DNA of 38,072 nucleotides from contig JAKAXU010000029.1 in NCBI GenBank assembly GCA_021816455.1, positions 1 through 38,072 of the forward strand. Reading direction: 5' to 3'. Below the pieces are notes generated by a model, which saw nothing but the letters and a program-made list of their open reading frames with translations, was not told where the DNA came from and did no database searches. Both the position numbers and the translations under genes were made by a program. Source of the DNA: Acidobacteriota bacterium. Lineage in GTDB: Bacteria; Acidobacteriota; Terriglobia; Terriglobales; Acidobacteriaceae. Of this stretch, positions 23,491 to 31,574 are shown piece after piece (the first letter of the stretch is position 1; every line of letters starts with the position of its first letter).

Positions 23491-24612
23491 TCAGCGCTGG
23501 ACGCGCGCCGAACTGCCCTGCATGACGCGTTCGACTTCGACTAGGGTAACCATGGTGGTGTCGCCGGGGGTGGTCATGGCGAGCGCGCCGTGTGCGCAGC
23601 CGCAATCGACCGCCCACTGCGCACCTTTTCCGGCAAGGAATCCATAGATGAGGCCGGAGGCAAAGGAGTCGCCGCCGCCGACGCGATCAAGAATTTCGAG
23701 GCCGGGCATGGATCGCGCTTCATAAAATTCGCCGCCGCAGTAGCAGATTGCGCCCCAGTCGTTGACGGTTGCCGTCCTGGCGTTACGCAGCGTGGTGGCG
23801 ACCACTTTGAAATTGGAATATTTTGCAACGGCCTGTCGGATCATGGCGCGGAAGTGGCCGGTATCGAGGCCAGAGGTCTGCTGGTCAAGATTTTCCAGTC
23901 CTTCGATCTCGAATCCAAGCGCGGCGGTGAAGTCCTCTTCGTTACCGAGCATGACATCGACCAGCGGCGCGAGTTCGCTGTTGACTTCGAGAGCGCGCTG
24001 CTTGCCGCCTATGGACTTCCACAACGAATCGCGATAGTTGAGGTCGTAGGAGACGACCACGCCATGACGACGAGCTGTGAGCATGGCTTCGCGGGCGATG
24101 AGTGGAGTTGTCTCCGAGAGCGCTGCGAAGATGCCGCCGGTGTGGAACCAGCGCGCGCCAGGGCCTCGCGACGAGTCGAAGATGGCGTCCCAGTCGATCT
24201 CGCCGGGCTTGATCCGGGAGACGGCGGTGTGTCCGCGATCCGAGCATCCAAGGGCGGCGCGAATGCCGAAGCCGCGTTCGGTGAAGTTGAGGCCGTTGCG
24301 GACGGTGCGGCCGACGCCGTCGTATTTGACCCAGCGGAGGTGATCAAGGGCGACGCCGCCCTGCAGCATGAGGTCTTCAAGGAGGCGACCGACGGGATTG
24401 TCAGCCAGCGCGGTGACAATGGCGGTGCGCAGTCCAAAGCAGCGACGCAGGCCGCGGGCTACGTTATATTCGCCGCCACCCTCCCAGGCCTGGAACTGGC
24501 GCGCGGTGCTGATGCGTCCGACGCCGGGATCGAGGCGAAGCATGACCTCGCCCAGGGAGACGAGATCGAGCGTTGTCGCTGCGGCGGGTTTTACCGAAAG
24601 GGAATGACTCAC
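23491..24612 (-). CDS. kdgK: 2-keto-3-deoxygluconate kinase (PfkB family)
   Basis: 373 residues from GTG 24612; AAGGAC on the minus strand is 8 bases upstream. It phosphorylates KDG to KDPG with ATP. The N-terminus has the sugar-kinase start (LDLVSLGEVMLRLDPG) and GGGEYNVARGL, which is the substrate-binding region. The PfkB signature with the catalytic base is VGGGDSFASGLIYG (D315). It is longer than many KdgK (about 310-340), with the extra length at both ends. It lies 12 bases after kduD and 25 before eda, clearly one operon. Other PfkB sugar kinases are possible, but the aldolase neighbour fixes the likely substrate. Confidence 0.88.
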   Translation of the reverse strand: MSHSLSVKPAAATTLDLVSLGEVMLRLDPGVGRISTARQFQAWEGGGEYNVARGLRRCFGLRTAIVTALADNPVGRLLEDLMLQGGVALDHLRWVKYDGVGRTVRNGLNFTERGFGIRAALGCSDRGHTAVSRIKPGEIDWDAIFDSSRGPGARWFHTGGIFAALSETTPLIAREAMLTARRHGVVVSYDLNYRDSLWKSIGGKQRALEVNSELAPLVDVMLGNEEDFTAALGFEIEGLENLDQQTSGLDTGHFRAMIRQAVAKYSNFKVVATTLRNARTATVNDWGAICYCGGEFYEARSMPGLEILDRVGGGDSFASGLIYGFLAGKGAQWAVDCGCAHGALAMTTPGDTTMVTLVEVERVMQGSSARVQR

Positions 24613-24624
24613 GAATCTTTGTCC

Positions 24625-25401
24625 TTACTGGTTGACGCCGCTGGCGAGATAGCCGCCATCGACGGTGAGGATTTCTCCGGCAACGAAGGAGGCTGCGTCG
24701 GAAGCGAGATAGATAGCCGCGCCGACTAGCTCTTCGGTGCGTCCGAAGCGTCCGCTGGGTGTGCGCAGGAGAATTTCGTGGCCGCGGGCGGTGCTGTCGA
24801 GCAGGTTGGCGTTGAGGTCGGTTCGGAAGACACCGGGCGCGATGGCGTTGACGAGAACACCGTGGCGGGACCACTCGACGGCCAGAGACTGTGTGAGCGA
24901 GCCGACGGCAGCCTTGCTGGCGGCGTAGGCTGCGACCTCATAAAAGGCGACAAAGGTGGAGAGCGAGGCGATGTTGATGATGCGTCCGTAACCGCGGGCG
25001 AGCATGGGTTCGCCAAAGACCTGGCAAGCGCGCAGAGTGCCGGTGAGGTTGGTTTCCAGAATCCGGTTCCAGTCTTCTTCCGGGAATGTGAGTGTCGGTG
25101 CGCGACGCGTGATCCCAGCGCAGTTGATGAGGATGTCGAGCTTGCCGAACTGTCGAAGGAGTTGCGTACGTAACTCAAGGAGTGAAGCGCGATCTGTGAC
25201 GTCGGAGCAGCACTCGAGTGTCTCGTGCCCGATTGCGCGAATCTTCGAGGCGGTTTCCTGCACTTGCGTTTTACGACGTGAAGAAGCGATGACGTCGGCA
25301 CCGGCCTCTGCGAGGCCGAGTGCGAGAGCAAGCCCAATGCCGGATGTTCCGCCGAGGATGAGTGCGGTTTTGCCTGAGAGATCGAAGAGATTGACGGGCA
25401 T
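24625..25401 (-). CDS. kduD: SDR oxidoreductase, probable 2-keto-3-deoxygluconate 5-dehydrogenase
   Basis: 258 residues from ATG 25401, with AAAGGA 7 bases upstream on the minus strand; the 6-codon extension to 25419 lacks a site. A classical short-chain dehydrogenase: dinucleotide motif GGTSGIG at 17-23 (first Gly replaces the usual Thr), NCAG near 93, catalytic S146, Y159, K163, and the C-terminal VDGGYLASG. KduD reduces 2,5-diketo-3-deoxygluconate to KDG in pectin and uronate breakdown. Gluconate 5-dehydrogenases are close relatives, so the exact substrate is inferred from kdgK and eda downstream. Confidence 0.82.
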   Translation of the reverse strand: MPVNLFDLSGKTALILGGTSGIGLALALGLAEAGADVIASSRRKTQVQETASKIRAIGHETLECCSDVTDRASLLELRTQLLRQFGKLDILINCAGITRRAPTLTFPEEDWNRILETNLTGTLRACQVFGEPMLARGYGRIINIASLSTFVAFYEVAAYAASKAAVGSLTQSLAVEWSRHGVLVNAIAPGVFRTDLNANLLDSTARGHEILLRTPSGRFGRTEELVGAAIYLASDAASFVAGEILTVDGGYLASGVNQ

Positions 25402-25538
25402 CGTGCAATCCTTTGCCATTCCGAGTGCGAAAAATCAGTTTACCTGAGCTTTCGATCGCAGCCGGATGGTAACTGTTTTCAGCGACGGATCGCAAGTCGA
25501 TTTCTCCGGGACGGTCGAAGACGATAGGCTGGAAGAGT

Positions 25539-27530
25539 ATGCTCTCTTTGCAAAATGCATCCATGCGCTTCGGGCCACGCGTGTTGTTTGAAGACGCCAA
25601 CTGGCTCATTACGCCGCACGAAAGGACGGCGCTGGTGGGCAGCAATGGCGCAGGGAAATCGACGCTGATGAAGCTGCTGGCCGGGGACGAGTCGGTTGGC
25701 CAACTGGATCGCGGGCAGATTGAACGGACGCGCGGACTCTCGATGGGCTATCTGCCGCAGGACGGTCTGCGCATGACCGGGCGTGCGGTGTTTGAAGAGT
25801 GTCTGACGGTTTTCGATGGGTTGCGGTCCATGCACGCGGAACTGGAGGAACTGGCCGGGGCATTGGCGGAGCTTGACCACAACGGCGCGGAGTATGCGGC
25901 TGTTGCGGAGAGATTTTCGTTGCTGCAGAGTCGGGTGCAACTGCTGGATGGGTACGCGCTGGATGCGCAGGTGGGTAATGTGCTGGGTGGTCTGGGATTC
26001 GACAAGGAAGATTGGACGCGCGGGACGGAGGAGTTCAGTGGAGGCTGGCAGATGCGGATTGCACTAGCGAAGCTGCTGCTGGCGCGGCCAAACCTATTGC
26101 TGCTTGACGAGCCGACAAATCATCTGGACCTGGAGACGCGCACCTGGCTGGAAGAATATCTGCGGAGCTATCCCTTTGGCTATGTCCTGATTTCGCATGA
26201 TCGCTATTTTCTGGATGTGACGGTGGACCGGACAGTGGAGCTGTGGAACAAGCGGCTCCATATTTACGCCGGGAATTACACGAAGTATCTGCAGGCGCGG
26301 GAAGAGCGACGTACGCAGTTGTTGTCCGCCTATCGCAACCAGCGGGAGCAGATTGAACATCTGGAGGCGTTTATTCAGCGCTTTCGCTATCAGGCGACGA
26401 AGGCAAGACAGGTGCAGAGTCGTATTAAGGAACTGGAGCGCATCGAACGAATCGAAATTCCAGAAGAAGAACCGGTGGTACATTTTCGCTTTCCACAGCC
26501 TCCGACTTCGGGTCGTATTGTGGCAACGGCTGAAGCGATGAGTAAGCAGTACGGGCCGAAGGAGATTCTGCGCAATGTTTCGTTCACCATTGAACGTGGA
26601 GACAGGATTGCGCTGGTGGGCAGGAATGGCGCCGGTAAATCGACGCTTATCAAGTTACTGATTGGAGCAGAAGTGCCGACAAGCGGCAGTGTTGCGCTGG
26701 GCCACAATGTGTTGGCGGAGTACTTCGCACAGGATCAGTACAAAGTGCTCGATCCGAAAGAGACGCTGCTTGGCTCAATCAGCCGTGCGGCGTTGCGCGT
26801 GCCAGAGGTAGAGTTACGCTCGTTGCTGGGCTGCTTCCTGTTTACAGGCGAGGATGTCTTCAAGCCATTGGGAGTGCTGTCGGGCGGGGAAAGGAATCGT
26901 TTTGCGCTGGCGCGGATTCTGGTTTCACCTTCGAATTTTCTATTGCTGGACGAACCGACGAACCATCTGGACATTCGTGCGAAGGAAGTACTGTTGGAAG
27001 CAATTGAGCACTATACCGGAACGGTGATCTTTGTTTCGCATGACCGGTATTTTCTGGATCGTCTGGCGACGCGCGTGCTGGAAGTGAGCGAAGGCACGGT
27101 GACGAGTTATCCGGGCAGCTACCCGGAGTATCTGCGGGATCGGGCAGCGACAGAAGCAGGCAAACCAACGGGCGCGCCTGAAACGGCGACGGCAGTGGGC
27201 TGCGATGTTGACCAGAGGACTGCTATGCGCGAGGCATCTACGTCGTCAACCGAAGGGAAGTCGCAGACAAATGCGCAGCCGACAGTGCGCCGACTGAATC
27301 CAATTCGGCTGCGACAGATGGAAGAGCGCTGCGCGTTTCTGGAGGAAGAGATACCGCGCATCGAGGCATCGATCACAGTAACCGAAGCAGGGTTAGCGCA
27401 GTTTGTCTCCGCAGCAGAGACGGAACGTTTGACTCGTCTGCTGGAAGAACTGAAGACGCAGCTTGCCGCAGCTACTACCGAGTGGGAGGAAAGCATGCTC
27501 GTGTTGGAAGAGCAGGTCAATGCGGTCTGA
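25539..27530 (+). CDS. ABC-F ATPase (Uup/YfmR type)
   Basis: 663 residues with two ABC domains and no membrane segment. The first has Walker A GSNGAGKST from residue 34, signature FSGGW, and LLLLDEPTNHLD. The second has GRNGAGKST, LSGGE and the same Walker B. An arginine-rich linker (EAFIQRFRYQATKARQVQSRIKELERIE) joins them, and a C-terminal coiled coil (RQMEERCAFLEEEIPRIEA...) follows, as in Uup. ABC-F proteins bind the ribosomal E site and rescue or tune translation; some give antibiotic resistance. The coiled coil favours a Uup-like housekeeping role. It is transcribed divergently from kduD across about 135 bases. Confidence 0.9.
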   Translation: MLSLQNASMRFGPRVLFEDANWLITPHERTALVGSNGAGKSTLMKLLAGDESVGQLDRGQIERTRGLSMGYLPQDGLRMTGRAVFEECLTVFDGLRSMHAELEELAGALAELDHNGAEYAAVAERFSLLQSRVQLLDGYALDAQVGNVLGGLGFDKEDWTRGTEEFSGGWQMRIALAKLLLARPNLLLLDEPTNHLDLETRTWLEEYLRSYPFGYVLISHDRYFLDVTVDRTVELWNKRLHIYAGNYTKYLQAREERRTQLLSAYRNQREQIEHLEAFIQRFRYQATKARQVQSRIKELERIERIEIPEEEPVVHFRFPQPPTSGRIVATAEAMSKQYGPKEILRNVSFTIERGDRIALVGRNGAGKSTLIKLLIGAEVPTSGSVALGHNVLAEYFAQDQYKVLDPKETLLGSISRAALRVPEVELRSLLGCFLFTGEDVFKPLGVLSGGERNRFALARILVSPSNFLLLDEPTNHLDIRAKEVLLEAIEHYTGTVIFVSHDRYFLDRLATRVLEVSEGTVTSYPGSYPEYLRDRAATEAGKPTGAPETATAVGCDVDQRTAMREASTSSTEGKSQTNAQPTVRRLNPIRLRQMEERCAFLEEEIPRIEASITVTEAGLAQFVSAAETERLTRLLEELKTQLAAATTEWEESMLVLEEQVNAV

Positions 27531-27638
27531 GCGTTGCACCGGCTGGCTGCGGGCCTCTGTGGAATGAGTCCGTTCCGGAGCGAAGTGCCCGTGTATCTAT
27601 TTGTGCGGGGGTATGGGGCAGGCGGTAATCTATACGTG

Positions 27639-28043
27639 ATGATGCACAGAGTCGGATTCGGGATGCTTCTGATGGTGATGCTGACGCAGGCCTCGACATT
27701 GGCCTGCGCGGTACACTGCGCAGGGATGCATCGGACGATTGCATCGAATGCCGCGAAGACCAGTTGCACTGGCATGGCGATGGAGCAGGATGTTGCCGAC
27801 AACTCCGGTTGGCGGATGGCGACTCGTGGGCCAGAGCCGTGTCGAAGCCGGTGCGCGACGGCAGCGATTCCAGCCGAAGTTCGGGTTGCTTTCCAGGGCA
27901 TGCGGATGCGTCAAAGTTCTCACACTGCGACCATGCCGGTTCGGGATATGCTCGGACGTTTCCATCGATTTCAGTCAGCGAAACGGCCCCCAGGTGATCG
28001 ATCGCTGCCGCCTTTGTCGCACACCCCTCCACTTCGCATCTGA
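27639..28043 (+). CDS. Small exported Cys/His/Met-rich protein before copA
   Basis: 134 residues from ATG 27639 (ATG 27642 is equally possible). The N-terminus is hydrophobic (VGFGMLLMVMLTQASTLACA), a likely signal peptide. The next part is rich in possible copper ligands: CAVHCAGMH, CTGMAM, CRSRCA. It precedes the copper genes copA and copB, so a periplasmic copper-binding role is plausible but not shown. No family recognised, and the ribosome-binding site is weak. Confidence 0.45.
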   Translation: MMHRVGFGMLLMVMLTQASTLACAVHCAGMHRTIASNAAKTSCTGMAMEQDVADNSGWRMATRGPEPCRSRCATAAIPAEVRVAFQGMRMRQSSHTATMPVRDMLGRFHRFQSAKRPPGDRSLPPLSHTPPLRI

Positions 28044-28167
28044 TTCTGGATACAACGCATCGAGTGATCCTGGCAGTGCGAAGGACGGAGTAGTCTTGCC
28101 TGGACTTTATAGCCTGTGGCAGAGCGTCTGCGCCTGATTGCGAGCGCGCAGAAAAAGGTTCCGAACA

Positions 28168-30036
28168 ATGCAATGGAATGGCAGCAAGGGAAGGTGGAAG
28201 CCCACGCGGCGCGGTTTTGTGATGGGAATGGCAGCAAGCGGAATCGCTGCTTCCCTGGAGCGGGTGGGGCTTAGTGAGACGCGGGTTTCCCGGCGTCCTA
28301 TGGTCGCGGAGTTGCGTGGGACCGACTTCGAACTGACGGTGGAAGAACTTGCAGTGAATCTCACCGGCAAAAGGCGCCGTGCCACGGTCGTCAATGGTTC
28401 ATTACCCGGCCCAACGCTGCGATGGCGCGAGGGAGATGTGGTCACGATTGGCGTGACGAATCGTCTGCCTGCGACGACGTCCATTCACTGGCATGGGATT
28501 CGGCTCCCGTCGGGAATGGACGGCGTTCCCGGGCTGAGTTTTCCCGGCATTGCGCCGGGCGAACGCTTTGAGTATCGGATTCCGGTGATGCAGCGCGGGA
28601 CGTACTGGTATCACAGCCACAGCGGATTTCAGGAGCAGACCGGATTGTATGGCGCACTTTTGGTGGACGGGCGTGAGCAGGATGCGGTACCCACGGATCG
28701 CGAGTATGTTTTGCTTCTTTCGGACTGGACGGATAGCGATCCCCGGACGATTTTCAGCAACCTGAAGCAGCAGAGTGATTACTACAACTACCATCGCGCG
28801 ACGGTGGGAGATTTCGTGCGTGCTCTTCGGGATCGTGGAGCAAGCGCGGCGGTGAAACAGAGCGCGATGTGGGGACGGATGAATATGAGTCCGTCGGATA
28901 TCGCCGACGTTACGGGTTCCACGTACACATATCTGCTGAACGGACAGACGCCGCGCACAAATTGGACCGGACTGTACCGTTCGGGAGAGCGTTTGCGACT
29001 GCGCATCATCAATGGATCGTCGATGACGTTTTTCGACCTGCGTATTCCCGGACTTATGTTGACCGTGGTGGAAGCGGATGGGAATGCGGTGGAACCAGTG
29101 GAGGTGGATGAGTTTCGCATTGCACCCGCCGAGACCTATGACGTCATCGTGCAACCGCAGGAAGAGCGTGCGTACACGATCTTTGCGCAGGCTGAGGATC
29201 GATCCGGATTCGCTCGCGGAACGTTGGCGACGGAGCCGGGACAATCGGCGACCATTCCTCCGATGGATCCGCGGCCCGTGCGCACGATGACGGATATGGG
29301 CATGAGCATGGGGCCGATGCACGGGGTGGAGAGCATGAGCAGCGGCTCGCGCACGCTCTCCGATGATGCGAAGAGGGACGCAGGTGGGGCAGTTCCTGCA
29401 TCGCCTCAGGCGTATCCGAAGCACGAATCCGCGTCTCTGCGTTCGATCCAGTCGCTGCCGCAGCCCGGGCCCGGAGTGCGACCGATTGTACTGCCGGAGG
29501 TTTTTTTGGAAAATGCAGCTTCGCCGCACGGAGTTTTGCACCTGGGGCCGCAGGTGGACAACATTGCGAATGCGGTGAGCGATCGCCTGAACCAGTCAGG
29601 GGATGGACTGGACGGAAATGGGCGACGCGTGCTGACCTATGCCGATCTACGCGCACGATACGCTGGCGTGGACCCGCGCCTTCCGACGCGCGAGATCATG
29701 CTGCATCTTTCCGGCAATATGGAGCGCTACATCTGGGGATTTGATGGGAAGAAGTTTTCCGATGCACATCCGATACGACTGCGCCTGGGAGAGCGTGTGC
29801 GGATTGTGCTTATCAATGACACGATGATGGAGCATCCGATTCACCTGCATGGATTGTGGAGCGAGTTGGAGACGGGTTATGGAGCGCATAACCCGTACAA
29901 ACACACGGTGATCGTGAAGCCCGCTGAGCGCGTGAGCTATCTGATCACAGCGGATACGCCAGGCAGATGGGCGTTTCACTGTCATCTGCTTTATCACATG
30001 GAGGCTGGAATGTTTCGCGTGGTGGAGGTGGCATGA
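28168..30036 (+). CDS. copA: Multicopper oxidase CopA, copper resistance
   Basis: 622 residues from ATG 28168; AAAGG (about 28154-28158) is 9 bases upstream, so the TTG extension to 28138 is rejected. The Tat signal TRRGFV at 13-18 means the folded enzyme is exported to the periplasm. Three cupredoxin domains with all copper ligands are visible: HWHG and YWYHSHSGFQEQ in the first, HPIHLHG and the final HCHLLYHMEAGM in the last. A Met-rich stretch (MTDMGMSMGPMHG) is typical of CopA, where it binds Cu(I). The enzyme likely oxidises Cu(I) to less toxic Cu(II). It overlaps copB by 4 bases (ATGA). Confidence 0.95.
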   Translation: MQWNGSKGRWKPTRRGFVMGMAASGIAASLERVGLSETRVSRRPMVAELRGTDFELTVEELAVNLTGKRRRATVVNGSLPGPTLRWREGDVVTIGVTNRLPATTSIHWHGIRLPSGMDGVPGLSFPGIAPGERFEYRIPVMQRGTYWYHSHSGFQEQTGLYGALLVDGREQDAVPTDREYVLLLSDWTDSDPRTIFSNLKQQSDYYNYHRATVGDFVRALRDRGASAAVKQSAMWGRMNMSPSDIADVTGSTYTYLLNGQTPRTNWTGLYRSGERLRLRIINGSSMTFFDLRIPGLMLTVVEADGNAVEPVEVDEFRIAPAETYDVIVQPQEERAYTIFAQAEDRSGFARGTLATEPGQSATIPPMDPRPVRTMTDMGMSMGPMHGVESMSSGSRTLSDDAKRDAGGAVPASPQAYPKHESASLRSIQSLPQPGPGVRPIVLPEVFLENAASPHGVLHLGPQVDNIANAVSDRLNQSGDGLDGNGRRVLTYADLRARYAGVDPRLPTREIMLHLSGNMERYIWGFDGKKFSDAHPIRLRLGERVRIVLINDTMMEHPIHLHGLWSELETGYGAHNPYKHTVIVKPAERVSYLITADTPGRWAFHCHLLYHMEAGMFRVVEVA

Positions 30037-30794
30037 GAGTCCTCCATGATGCGCGAAGCAAGCGAAGAATGAATTTTGGAGGGGCTGTGCTGCTGCTTGT
30101 CTGTGCTGCGGCGAACGCCACGTGTGCGCAGGAGATGAAGATGCAGACCGCGATGCAGAATTATCGGTTCACTCATCTCCTGCTGGATCAGTTCGAGGGT
30201 CGCACGGACGGGGCATCGAGCGAGTTCCGATGGGATGGAGAGGCGTGGCATGGAGGCGATACGAATCGAATATGGCTCAAGTCAGAGGGATTTGCGAATG
30301 GCGCAACGGTGAGCGATGGAGATCACGAAGCGCTGTACGACCGGCCGATTCCACGCCTCCGCTACTTCGACGCGCAGGCTGGGCTGCGGATGGATCTGGA
30401 CTCAGGCCCGGCCCGCGCGTGGTTTGCGGTTGGGGTGGAAGGACTGGCTCCATACCACTTCGAGGTTGCTCCGACGCTGTATCTGGGCAACGGAGGCCGG
30501 GTCGCGGGTCGCATCGTGGCCACGGAAGACGTGCTACTGACGCAGCGGCTAATTGCGCAGCCGGAGGCAGAGTTCAATTTCTACAGCCAGGATGACCCAG
30601 CTCGCGGGGTCGGGTCTGGTTTGTCGGAACTGGATACGGGTATTCGCCTGCGGTATGAAATTACGAGGAAGTTCGCACCGTATCTGGGATTTGGCTGGAA
30701 TGGAAGATTTGCCGATGCGGCGGCCTACGCGCGTCAGGCGGGCGAGCATGCGTACGAGCCGCGCCTGGTCTTCGGACTCCATCTCTGGAGATGA
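30033..30794 (+). CDS. copB: Outer-membrane copper resistance protein CopB
   Basis: 253 residues from ATG 30033, overlapping the copA stop. It has a signal peptide (FGGAVLLLVCAAANATCA) and then a beta-barrel of the CopB/PcoB family: FEGRTDGASSEFRWDGEAWHGGDTNRIWLKSEG, ALYDRPI, DAQAGLRMDL, ending with the barrel-closing VFGLHLW(R). CopB resides in the outer membrane and works with CopA in copper tolerance. The N-terminal Met/His-rich linker found in some homologues is almost absent (EMKMQTAMQ). Normal length for the barrel part. Confidence 0.92.
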   Translation: MRVLHDARSKRRMNFGGAVLLLVCAAANATCAQEMKMQTAMQNYRFTHLLLDQFEGRTDGASSEFRWDGEAWHGGDTNRIWLKSEGFANGATVSDGDHEALYDRPIPRLRYFDAQAGLRMDLDSGPARAWFAVGVEGLAPYHFEVAPTLYLGNGGRVAGRIVATEDVLLTQRLIAQPEAEFNFYSQDDPARGVGSGLSELDTGIRLRYEITRKFAPYLGFGWNGRFADAAAYARQAGEHAYEPRLVFGLHLWR

Positions 30795-30874
30795 GGAGAT
30801 GAAACCGGTGATGCCGTGATCCGTCCGCGGCGCGAGAAGGCGCATACAATGAGAGATGGAGCAAGAGGCATCGC

Positions 30875-31132
30875 ATGTCGCGCAACTTCTATGGTCTGGC
30901 CGCAACACTGGGTTTCCTGTCGTTGGTTTCCTGTGGCATGGCCTTCGTTCCGTCGAGTTTCCAGCCGGGGCTGCCGGCAAACGGAACGCTGTGGAAGACA
31001 TTGTCGTTGATGCTGCTGGTGGGAGCGCTCGCATCGGCTCTGGTGGGCATGATGACGCATCTGTTTGAACAGGTGGATCGCCGCAGCGAGGAACGGCGAA
31101 TGGCGGAACGAGCGCGCCGGAGAAAGCCGTAA
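30875..31132 (+). CDS. Small two-TM membrane protein
   Basis: 85 residues from ATG 30875. Two hydrophobic helices (FYGLAATLGFLSLVSCGMAF and LWKTLSLMLLVGALASALVGMM) are followed by a highly charged tail (EERRMAERARRRKP), which the positive-inside rule places in the cytoplasm. No family recognised. It sits 80 bases after copB and 49 before queD and may belong with either. Confidence 0.6.
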   Translation: MSRNFYGLAATLGFLSLVSCGMAFVPSSFQPGLPANGTLWKTLSLMLLVGALASALVGMMTHLFEQVDRRSEERRMAERARRRKP

Positions 31133-31181
31133 TTTTTCAGGGTTGTGCGCAGTGACATGCGCATCGGAAAGCAAGAGAGAT

Positions 31182-31559
31182 ATGTACGAAGTTACTGTGG
31201 AATCAGGATTTTCGTCCGGTCACTATCTGCGCAACTATCGCGGCAAGTGCGAGAATCCGCATGGGCACAATTACAAGGTTCGTGTGACTCTCGCCGGTCG
31301 CGAACTGGATGAAGCCGGTCTCCTGTTGGATTTCAAACTGCTGAAACAGGTGATGCGCCCGGTGATCGAACGGATCGATCACCAGATGCTGAACGATCTG
31401 GAGCCGTTTACGCGGATCAATCCGTCAGCGGAAAATCTGGCGCGCTATTTTTACGAAGAGACAAGCGCGCAGCTGATCGAGATGACTCAGGGACGCGTGC
31501 ATGTGAAGGACTGCACCATCTGGGAGACCGACACGACAACGGCGACCTACTACGAGTGA
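31182..31559 (+). CDS. queD: 6-carboxytetrahydropterin synthase (QueD/PTPS family)
   Basis: 125 residues, the usual QueD size, from ATG 31182. Zinc ligands H14, H27 and H29 (GHY and HGHNY) and the catalytic C23 are in place; DFKLLK and the late E (TIWETDTT) match the family. QueD makes 6-carboxy-5,6,7,8-tetrahydropterin from dihydroneopterin triphosphate in queuosine synthesis. Other PTPS members serve folate or biopterin routes; folP lies 5 kb away. It is convergent with the cytochrome gene, 15 bases apart. Confidence 0.9.
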   Translation: MYEVTVESGFSSGHYLRNYRGKCENPHGHNYKVRVTLAGRELDEAGLLLDFKLLKQVMRPVIERIDHQMLNDLEPFTRINPSAENLARYFYEETSAQLIEMTQGRVHVKDCTIWETDTTTATYYE

Positions 31560-31574
31560 CGCTGGAGGCGGCGA

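Noticed and set aside
23611-31170. Partial matches to the 12-6-12 arm (for example CACTGCGCA near 27714 and GCGCAGTG near 31148)
   Set aside because: Only 8-9 bases match and there is no paired arm, so these are chance matches in GC-rich DNA, not second recombination sites.
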